Origin: Pseudomonas fluorescens
GTDB taxonomy: Bacteria > Pseudomonadota > Gammaproteobacteria > Pseudomonadales > Pseudomonadaceae
Assembly: GCF_902497875.1 (NCBI RefSeq)
Contig: NZ_CABVHY010000005.1
Coordinates: 1-64,000, forward strand
DNA: 64,000 nt
Reading direction: 5' to 3'
Made by a program: the position numbers and the translations under genes. Position 1 is the stretch's first letter. Each line of letters starts with the position of its first letter. Below the pieces are notes generated by a model, which saw nothing but the letters and a program-made list of their open reading frames with translations, did no database searches and was not told where the DNA came from. Shown here piece after piece: positions 58,315 through 64,000 of this stretch.

Positions 58315-59370
58315 TTACTTGTTGTAAATCATGACTTGTTCTTGCCACTGCCGCGGTATGGCCTTGGTGGTCGTCTCCCACGCCACGAAGTCCTGGATCG
58401 GTTTGGCGTTGTTATATTGTGCAGCAGGCAACATCTTGTCCTTTACATCCTGTGGCAGAACGACGTTGCTACGAATCGGACGCGCGAAACCGCGGGCCAG
58501 GTTAATCTGGCCTGCATCGCTGAAGATGTATTCACGCACCAGTTTGGCGGCGTTCGGATGCTGCGCGTACTTGTTGATCAGGGTTGAATAGCCGGCACTC
58601 ACGCTTCCATCTTCGGGAATGGATACCGTGAACAAGGATGGATCAATCTTGTCGCGGTAGCCCAATGAGGTGAAATCCCATAACAGCGCGACTTCCACTT
58701 CACCTTTTTCCAGGTTGGCAATACTCGCATCGGTCATGGAGAGCCGCCCTTGTTTAGCCAGCTCGGCAAACAACTTATACGCAGGTTGCAGATTCTTTTC
58801 GTTGCCGCCATTGGCAATCGCCGCTGCCAGCAACGCACTGTTGGCCTGCGCCGAAACACCCACTTCGCCTACGGTCACCTTATAGTTGCCTTTGAGCAAA
58901 TCGCCCCAGGTCTTAGGCGGATTCTTGACCAGCTTGTTGTTGCTGATGAAGGAAATGGTCCCACTGTAAGCCACTACCCAATGACCGTCTGCGTCTTTGG
59001 CCCACGCTGGAATTTCGTCCCAGTTAGTCGGCTTGTAGGCTTGGGTTACACCCTTCCTGACGGCAATCGGGCCGAAAGATTGGCCAACGTCACCGATGTC
59101 ACCTGATGCATTCGATTTCTCGGCTTCGAATTTGGCGATTTCCTGCCCGGAACTCATGTCGGTATCCAGGTGCACCAGGCCATATTTTTGCGTGATCTCG
59201 GCCCACGTGTCCTTCCAGTTCGCCCAGTTGTCCGGCATACCCAAACTATTGACCGCGCCTTCTTTTTTGGCTGCGGCGACTAAGACATCCAGGTCCGACT
59301 GCGCGTACGCACTAGAAACTGCAATCGACAAGGCACCTGCAAGCAAACTCGTAATCAGCATTTTTTTCAT
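58315..59370 (-). CDS. ABC transporter periplasmic substrate-binding protein, PhnS/AfuA-like
   Basis: 351-aa type 2 periplasmic binding protein with a signal peptide (MKKMLITSLLAGALSIAVSS AYA). Body features: DLDVLVAAAKKEGAVNSLGM PDNWANW, DMSSGQEIAKFEAEKSNASG DIGDVGQSFGP, VAYSGTISFISNNKLVKNPP KTWGDLL and LLWDFTSLGYRDKI. Related proteins bind 2-aminoethylphosphonate, sugar phosphates (AfuA) or Fe(III); the accompanying HAD phosphatase and PhnR-like regulator favour a phosphorus-containing ligand. First gene of the six-gene operon. Confidence 0.87.
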   Translation of the reverse strand: MKKMLITSLLAGALSIAVSSAYAQSDLDVLVAAAKKEGAVNSLGMPDNWANWKDTWAEITQKYGLVHLDTDMSSGQEIAKFEAEKSNASGDIGDVGQSFGPIAVRKGVTQAYKPTNWDEIPAWAKDADGHWVVAYSGTISFISNNKLVKNPPKTWGDLLKGNYKVTVGEVGVSAQANSALLAAAIANGGNEKNLQPAYKLFAELAKQGRLSMTDASIANLEKGEVEVALLWDFTSLGYRDKIDPSLFTVSIPEDGSVSAGYSTLINKYAQHPNAAKLVREYIFSDAGQINLARGFARPIRSNVVLPQDVKDKMLPAAQYNNAKPIQDFVAWETTTKAIPRQWQEQVMIYNK

Positions 59371-59463
59371 AGGATAGTCGTGTGGTATAGACCAGATTGG
59401 GGCGGAAACTGGATGCTACCCATAAAAAATGACCGAAATGTGACACTTGGGACGCTCCGACTC

Positions 59464-59700
59464 AGTCCCCTAATGCGATGAAATATGCGTAAGCACCTGA
59501 CCGAGATAGAACAGGGCTGTCGTTGCGCCAAGGAACGTCTGTCGATGCCACGCTCATTCACCCGCCCGGCTCGACTAGGAACAACGAAGGTAAGCGCGAT
59601 CCCAAGATGCACCAGAGCGCAAACGCGGACGAAGGTCGAGCACCCGCTCCGGGTGATCAAACGTCAGAGGGGCAGTGGGCCAGGTGTGCCCGAAGAGAGT
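59464..59700 (+). mobile_element. Decayed IS5-family remnant
   Basis: GTCCCCTAATGCGATGAAAT (59465) and CACCTGACCGAG match the 5' flank of the IS5 copy at 60577-60617. Inside, the frame reads GTSVDATLIHPPGSTRNNEG KRDPKMHQ, a conserved internal IS5 transposase segment. Further on, a piece resembles VEHPLRVIKRQ from near the transposase C-terminus. The element has lost large internal sections. It occupies most of the 406-base gap upstream of the binding-protein gene, whose promoter must lie near 59371-59460. Confidence 0.8.
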
Positions 59701-59776
59701 CCGTTGAGTCTCGTAAAGGGAATGAAATCATGAACTGGGATAATATCAGCGCTCAAAAATCATCCAGACCATCACC

Positions 59777-60514
59777 GTGACAGAAAAAATCACCACCCAA
59801 GCTGCCACCATCTATCACGCCTTGGCAACGCAAATCATCAACGGCACGCTGGCGTCCGGTAGCAAGCTCCTTTCCGAGCGAGAGCTGAGCGAGCTGTTTT
59901 CCACTACCCGCATCACGCTCAGAGAAGCCCTGCAAAGAATGGAAGCGGAAGGATCGATCTATCGGGAAAGCAGGCGCGGCTGGTTTGTTACCCCACCCCG
60001 ACTGGTATACAACCCCTTCACAAATTCGCTGTTCCACCAGATGGTCGAAAGTCAGGGGCGCAAGGCGCTCACACAGGTCATTTCGACCAGTACGGAATTG
60101 GCGAGCCCGGAGTTATGCCTGAAGTTGGCGGTGCTGCCGTTAAGCATGCTGCACTGTATACGCCGTCTACGATCAGTCGATGGGCGCCCCGTGATGTTTG
60201 TAGAACATTATCTGAAACCAGAGTTTTTCCCGGACATATTGAAACTGGATCTGACTCAGTCGCTGACATTGATTTACCGAAAACACTATGACATCCATTG
60301 CGGCCGCGCCACTTTTGATATTTACCCGACCGCGGCACAGGCCAGCGTGGCGAATTATCTCAATCTGCCAGAAGGCAGTCCGCTGTTAATGATCATTCGC
60401 GTCAACTATGATCAACATGGACAGATTCTTGATTGCGATCGCGAGTTCTGGCGCCATGACGCAGTCCGAATTTCCATGGATAGCCAAACACTGCATTCTG
60501 ACAAGGTAGCTTAA
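59777..60514 (+). CDS. GntR-family regulator with UTRA domain, PhnR-like
   Basis: 245-aa regulator. N-terminal GntR winged helix (ALATQIINGTLASGSKLLSE RELSELFSTTRITLREALQR) with the following RRGWFVTPPRLVYNP, then a UTRA effector domain. The C-terminal LNLPEGSPLLMIIRVNYDQH GQILDCDREFWRHDAVRIS strongly recalls PhnR of the Salmonella phnRSTUVWX locus (recalled, not searched). GTG 59777 is the start; no strong Shine-Dalgarno is visible. It is divergent from the transporter operon, across the IS5 remnant, and probably controls it. Confidence 0.85.
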   Translation: MTEKITTQAATIYHALATQIINGTLASGSKLLSERELSELFSTTRITLREALQRMEAEGSIYRESRRGWFVTPPRLVYNPFTNSLFHQMVESQGRKALTQVISTSTELASPELCLKLAVLPLSMLHCIRRLRSVDGRPVMFVEHYLKPEFFPDILKLDLTQSLTLIYRKHYDIHCGRATFDIYPTAAQASVANYLNLPEGSPLLMIIRVNYDQHGQILDCDREFWRHDAVRISMDSQTLHSDKVA

Positions 60515-60576
60515 CCATCCTCATGGTTGAACGGATGATGCATCCAGTGCCCCCTATTAGGAACTTTCCGAACAAG

Positions 60577-61091
60577 TCCCCAATTGTGATGACATACGCG
60601 CTCACCACCTGACCGAGCCGCCCATGAGTCATTTGAGCTTTTCCGACTTCGAGTACGCCGGCAAGCGCAAACAAACCCGCCGCGAACGCTTCCTCGCCGA
60701 GATGGAACAGGTGGTGCCCTGGAGCGGTTTGCTCGCGCTGATCGAACCGTATTCCCCCAAAACAGGCGGTGGTCGAAAACCTTATCCGCTGGAAACCATG
60801 CTGCGTATTCATCTCCTGCAGAACTGGTTTGCGCTGAGGGACCCGGCGATGGAAGAGGCGCTCTATGAAATCACTTCGCTGCGCCAATTTGCGCGGCTTA
60901 CCTCGAGTGCCCCGATCCCAGAAGACACTACGATCATGAATTTCCGGCACCTGCTGGAGAAGCACCTACTGGCGGCGGGAATCTTCGCCGTGATCAATGG
61001 GTATTTGCAGGAAAAGGACTGTCAAGGGTTCGCGGAGGCGTTTTTACACACACTGGGTCGAATCCGGCAGTTCGCCAGTTTTACCAGATAA
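60577..61091 (+). mobile_element. Truncated IS5-family transposase
   Basis: The 60624-61091 frame (155 aa) gives the N-terminal half of an IS5 transposase: MSHLSFSDFEYAGKRKQTRR, PYSPKTGGGRKPYPLETMLR IHLLQNWFALRDPAMEEALY, IPEDTTIMNFRHLLEKHLL. After QEKD (about 61020) the IS5 sequence breaks off and an unrelated tail finishes the frame. The catalytic C-terminal half is absent, so the element is inactive. Its 5' flank (GTCCCCAATTGTGATGACAT at 60577) equals that of the remnant at 59464. Confidence 0.85.
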
Positions 61092-61210
61092 AGGGAACTC
61101 AAGCGGGTGATCCACCACTCACGAGGCCAACGCTTTCAGTGCAATGACCTGCATTCATCCCACGCAACTTAGGCCTGTCTCAATCCGTGGTCGAATGTCA
61201 GCAAAGGGTC

Positions 61211-61370
61211 CAGGCTGTGTGAAAACGTTTTAGAGCAGGTTTGACGGTCAGAACCGGAACGAAAATCGCGTTCCTGCGCAAATTTCAGGTCTGGCTGACC
61301 AACCAAACGCTGGCAGATTTTACGCAGCAACGCAGACTTCAAAACGGTGCATGCGTTTTCACACAGCCTG
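61211..61370. mobile_element. 160-base element with perfect 17-bp inverted ends (MITE-like)
   Basis: CAGGCTGTGTGAAAACG (61211-61227) and CGTTTTCACACAGCCTG (61354-61370) are exact inverted repeats enclosing about 126 bases without a gene. A related end (TTTTTACACACACTGGGTCG) follows the IS5 break at about 61042, suggesting remains of another copy. It may be a non-autonomous transposon or the two ends of a deleted IS. The whole 61092-61429 gap is made of this debris. Confidence 0.7.
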
Positions 61371-61429
61371 GGTCGATTGCAGCCCCTCGTGACAGGCGGA
61401 AATCGACCCAAAGTGGGCATGCGACCGTT

Positions 61430-61870
61430 TCAGGAGCCATGTCTGCGTAGACTGCCCTTGCCGGTTTTTCTCTTGAGATCCCCCGTCCCAATAGCGTTCA
61501 GCATTTGCTGGAACGTCGGGCATTCGATATGACGGGGAGCAGGGCAGGACGCAGCACGACGAAGCTCGTCGCGTATGGCACTGAGGCGCTCGATGGTGCG
61601 GTCCAGTTCGTCAGCCTTTTCTGCAAGCCGCTTGTGATCAATGGCAGGCTGACCGTCCGCGTCCAGCATGGCGGCGATATCGTCCAATGAAAACGCCGCA
61701 GATTGACCGAGCGCGATCAATGACAGCCGCTGGAGTACATCCGCACGAAATACGCGGCTCAGGCCACGACGACCTATCGAGCGGATAAGACCTTTTTCTT
61801 CGTAGTAGCGCAGGGTTGAAGACGGCAGACCGGAACGTCGTGCCACTTCACCGATATCCATCTCTTTCAT
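61430..61870 (-). CDS. MerR-family transcriptional regulator
   Basis: 146-aa MerR protein: HTH MDIGEVARRSGLPSSTLRYY EEKGLIRSIGRRGLSRVFRA DVL, a dimerisation helix, and a C-terminal region with two cysteines eight residues apart (ASCPAPRHIECPTF), which may form a metal or redox site. It lacks the four-cysteine cluster of SoxR. Start ATG 61870 (MKEMDIG). It is divergent from a DUF2938 membrane protein across 79 bases holding a SoxR-box-like palindrome, so it probably regulates that gene. Confidence 0.87.
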   Translation of the reverse strand: MKEMDIGEVARRSGLPSSTLRYYEEKGLIRSIGRRGLSRVFRADVLQRLSLIALGQSAAFSLDDIAAMLDADGQPAIDHKRLAEKADELDRTIERLSAIRDELRRAASCPAPRHIECPTFQQMLNAIGTGDLKRKTGKGSLRRHGS

Positions 61871-61872
61871 GC

Positions 61873-61897
61873 TTGACCTCAAGTCGACTTGAACTTG
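61873..61897. promoter_or_regulatory. MerR-type operator/promoter (SoxR-box-like)
   Basis: TTGACC at 61873-61878 can serve as a -35 box. The perfect 12-bp palindrome CAAGTCGACTTG (61880-61891) follows within ACCTCAAGTCGACTTGAACT, very near the SoxR box CCTCAAGTTAACTTGAGG. The -10 position after a 19-base spacer (61898-61903, CAGACT) is weak, as is usual for MerR-activated promoters. Confidence 0.65.
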
Positions 61898-61949
61898 CAG
61901 ACTGCCGGGATCAAACCGCCAAAACAGGCTGAAGGCAAGGGGAAATACC

Positions 61950-62465
61950 ATGGGAGTAGGTGAGACGGTACTGCGCATTCTGTTCGTTGGAATGGGGGCC
62001 ACGCTGATCATGGACGTATCGGCTTTTATTCAAACGCGAGTATTTGGCTTGGCGTCGATTGACTATGGGCTCGTCGGTCGTTGGTTGGGCCACATGTTAC
62101 AAGGGCGGTTTCGTCACGCCTCGATTGTGACTGCGCCCCGTGTCCGGAATGAACGCCTGGTTGGTTGGGTGTTCCATTACATCACTGGCAGCGTCTTCGC
62201 GATGGTGCTCTTCGGTGCCCAAGGGCTTGCTTGGATCTGCAACCCCTCTCTGATGCCCGCGCTGGTGACTGGCTTGATCAGTGTGATTGCACCTTTCTTC
62301 ATCATGCAGCCCGCGTTCGGTTTTGGCATCGCCGCTTCGAAGACAGCGGCACCGAACGTGGCAAGGCGCAGAAGTGTCATAGCTCATCTGACGTTCGGAA
62401 TCGGGCTTTTTGGGGCTGGGTGGCTATTGATGCTGCTCTTTCCTGCGCCGCTATGCCTAGGGTGA
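61950..62465 (+). CDS. DUF2938 family membrane protein
   Basis: 171-aa inner-membrane protein with four hydrophobic helices: MGVGETVLRILFVGMGATLI MDVSAFIQTRVFGL, WLGHMLQGRFRHASIVTAP, LVGWVFHYITGSVFAMVLFG and FFIMQPAFGFGIAASKTAAP. The pattern fits DUF2938, of unknown function. AAGGGG precedes ATG 61950. It is the likely target of the adjacent MerR regulator, pointing to a stress or xenobiotic response. Confidence 0.82.
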   Translation: MGVGETVLRILFVGMGATLIMDVSAFIQTRVFGLASIDYGLVGRWLGHMLQGRFRHASIVTAPRVRNERLVGWVFHYITGSVFAMVLFGAQGLAWICNPSLMPALVTGLISVIAPFFIMQPAFGFGIAASKTAAPNVARRRSVIAHLTFGIGLFGAGWLLMLLFPAPLCLG

Positions 62466-62552
62466 GCGCCTGTGGGATAGCGGTGGCGCTCAGGCCCTGA
62501 ATGTCTGCTTCTGGCCATGCCTAATACTGCACAGATGGAAGCGTCCATTTTT

Positions 62553-62568
62553 GTCCGCTTTTGGCCGA
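62553..62568 (-). repeat. Right copy of inverted island-edge repeat
   Basis: GTCCGCTTTTGGCCGA, the inverse of 52904-52919, with CGTCCATTTTT just before it. It lies in the 263-base gap after the DUF2938 gene; nothing else was recognised in that gap. Confidence 0.7.
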
Positions 62569-62728
62569 TCCCTGCCTTTCACCACAGACCGTTTTCGACC
62601 CCAAGCGGGCGAGCGCGGGGTCTTCTTGAGACCTCATTCAATCAGACATAGATGACGGTCGTTGACTGTTGCTTTGTAGATATACTGTTTGCGATTTTTT
62701 CCATCATCGGACATCGGACCCATCACGG

Positions 62729-63934
62729 ATGAATGCGCACTTCCGCTCCCTTCTCAGAACTGGCCTGTTGGCCTTTTCCGCTGTCGTGCACGCTGCCCCG
62801 CCGCCTATCGAACAGGCCCCCAACGATGTCGAGGGTTATATCCAATGCGTCCAGGACGCCTACGCCGCCAACCGCTGGCAAGCAGGAACAATTGCCGAAT
62901 GTCGGGTGAGCAATCCGGCGGTGCGCTCCCTACGCGAAGGCGACTATGTGTCGGTTACCTTCACTCGCGCTCAGAACGACCTCTACGAGCAGTCACGAAC
63001 ACAGTGGATCAACTTCGACAAGGCCCTGAAGGTGCAGCTTCTCTCCAAGAAGCTTGGCGAACTATTCCAGGCCGCCAACCCGGTGACCGCCTATTCGTTC
63101 CAGCGCGTGGCCAGCGACCTCGACACGCGATTTGCCGAACTCAACGAAGCCCCCTTTAGTTGGTATCCAGCATCAAAAACGCCATACACCACAGTCAGCG
63201 GCTTGTCCCTAGCGCCACTGCACAACGCCGAACTGGCACAGTTCACCCGCTGCTTGGAAAACGCCACGGCACGCCTGAACACATCGAGCATCAGCCGGAT
63301 GGCGTTCGATACCAACGCAACGGCTTGCTCCGGGGAAATCGCTGCTCGCAACATCGATGGCAGTAAGGCTTTGTACCAGCCACAGGCCTTCAGTTCAGTG
63401 ACCGAGCAAGTCTGGGCACAGATCGCATCACAACAAACCCACGTCCAGGAAGCAGAGCGCCAGCGCTTGGCTAAGGAAGAGGCCGAGTCATGGCCAAACC
63501 GGCTCAAGGTTCTGTTGAAGCAGGCATTCATCTGGGTGCTGGTGATCGGTGGGTTGTTCATTGCATGGACAGTTGTGCGCAACGTTGCGAACACCACTTC
63601 GGTACAAGGTATTGGCCGCAGTCGCCGCGAGCATGATGAGGATGACGAGTACGAAGATCGCCAGCCACGTGAGCGCAAACCGGTGGACAGGAAACCGGAC
63701 CTCAACACCTTTACCCTCAAACACCGCAAGATCAGTGCATTGACGACCAAGCACCTATGCGCCAGTTGCACCTATTGGACTGGGCCGCGTACGCCGCACC
63801 CGGTAAACGGTGACCCTTACGTCAAACATGATGCAGTGGGTAAATGCGTGAAGAAGCGTGCCGGCTCCCCGTACGGCATGAAACGTCACAGCGACGGTTT
63901 TCACTGCACGGATTATTCGGATATAGGCTATTGA
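62729..63934 (+). CDS. Membrane-anchored protein with cysteine-rich C-terminal tail, unknown function
   Basis: 401-aa protein that I do not recognise. It has a signal peptide (MNAHFRSLLRTGLLAFSAVV HA), a periplasmic part of about 240 residues with scattered cysteines (IQCVQDAYAANRW, AECRVSNPAV, FTRCLENATARL), a short charged coiled stretch (HVQEAERQRLAKEEAES), one transmembrane helix (FIWVLVIGGLFIAWTVV) and a cytosolic highly charged linker. The tail has a CxxC pair (HLCASCTYWTGPRTPHP) and two further Cys (VGKCVKK, FHCTDYSDIGY), resembling a small zinc-binding module. ATG 62729 is selected because it gives the signal peptide; the frame is open 60 bases further up. It lies just outside the decayed island. 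Confidence 0.7.
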   Translation: MNAHFRSLLRTGLLAFSAVVHAAPPPIEQAPNDVEGYIQCVQDAYAANRWQAGTIAECRVSNPAVRSLREGDYVSVTFTRAQNDLYEQSRTQWINFDKALKVQLLSKKLGELFQAANPVTAYSFQRVASDLDTRFAELNEAPFSWYPASKTPYTTVSGLSLAPLHNAELAQFTRCLENATARLNTSSISRMAFDTNATACSGEIAARNIDGSKALYQPQAFSSVTEQVWAQIASQQTHVQEAERQRLAKEEAESWPNRLKVLLKQAFIWVLVIGGLFIAWTVVRNVANTTSVQGIGRSRREHDEDDEYEDRQPRERKPVDRKPDLNTFTLKHRKISALTTKHLCASCTYWTGPRTPHPVNGDPYVKHDAVGKCVKKRAGSPYGMKRHSDGFHCTDYSDIGY

Positions 63935-64000
63935 ACGAACCCGGAGTTGGATGCTTCGGACCAACGGCAGCTTGGTTTTTTTTGCCAGACTCAACCGACT

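Overview
The window is a piece of a Pseudomonas chromosome, most likely from the P. fluorescens group. The evidence is the bkd operon order (bkdR divergent from bkdA1-bkdA2-bkdB-lpdV), the reductive pyrimidine degradation cluster, the itaconate cluster laid out as at the P. aeruginosa PA0877-PA0886 locus, a proteobacterial acnB, and several families of Pseudomonas-type REP palindromes between genes. Most of the sequence is ordinary GC-rich core metabolism. No rRNA, tRNA or CRISPR array was seen.

Layout. 1-802: 5' part of ilvE (runs off the left edge). 1073-6715: branched-chain keto acid dehydrogenase operon and its Lrp-type activator; together with IlvE this is the route that drains Val/Leu/Ile. 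6856-11150: an accessory two-gene operon encoding a secreted TRAP-binding-protein/CHAT (caspase-like) fusion and an exported metallophosphoesterase. 11156-15148: a divergent sulfur pair (persulfide dioxygenase-like blh and a TauE/SafE permease) interrupted by an AT-rich cassette with a second, archaeal/eukaryal-type prolyl-tRNA synthetase; a prfC fragment and a duplicated tauE 3' end mark its right edge. 15500-18880: zinc polyol dehydrogenase, AraC regulator, copCD. 19046-29079: pyrimidine degradation (TetR regulator, preA, preT, dihydropyrimidinase, NCS1 permease, beta-ureidopropionase), with an RHS toxin-like gene inserted behind the TetR gene and flanked by a copy of that gene's 3' end. 29203-41799: SDR plus phosphotransferase, 2-hydroxyacid dehydrogenase, SdaC-like permease, SulP transporter behind a strongly structured leader, acnB, DUF1289 protein, universal stress protein, miaE, GFA protein. 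41861-51510: itaconate catabolism (LysR, Ich, acyl-CoA dehydrogenase, MmgE/PrpD, Ict, Ccl, TRAP DctPQM). 51546-52462: an Ada-type zinc-finger protein overlapping an AlkA-type glycosylase.

52870-62570 looks like an acquired and decaying island. It starts in a truncated LysE exporter, a broken membrane-protein gene and an integrase stub. It then carries an intact ABC-transporter operon (binding protein, two permeases, ATPase, HAD phosphatase, TIM-barrel protein) under a PhnR-like GntR regulator, followed by IS5 remnants, a 160-bp element with perfect 17-bp inverted ends, and a MerR regulator/DUF2938 pair sharing a SoxR-box-like operator. A 16-bp sequence at 52904 recurs inverted at 62553, near the two edges. 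The last gene, 62729-63934, encodes a membrane-anchored, cysteine-tailed protein I do not recognise.

The best candidates for undescribed biology are the TRAP-CHAT/phosphoesterase operon, the proline-tRNA-synthetase cassette, the PhnR-controlled organophosphate-like uptake operon lacking PhnW/PhnX, and the structured sulP leader. All functional names come from motif recognition by eye; no database search was run.
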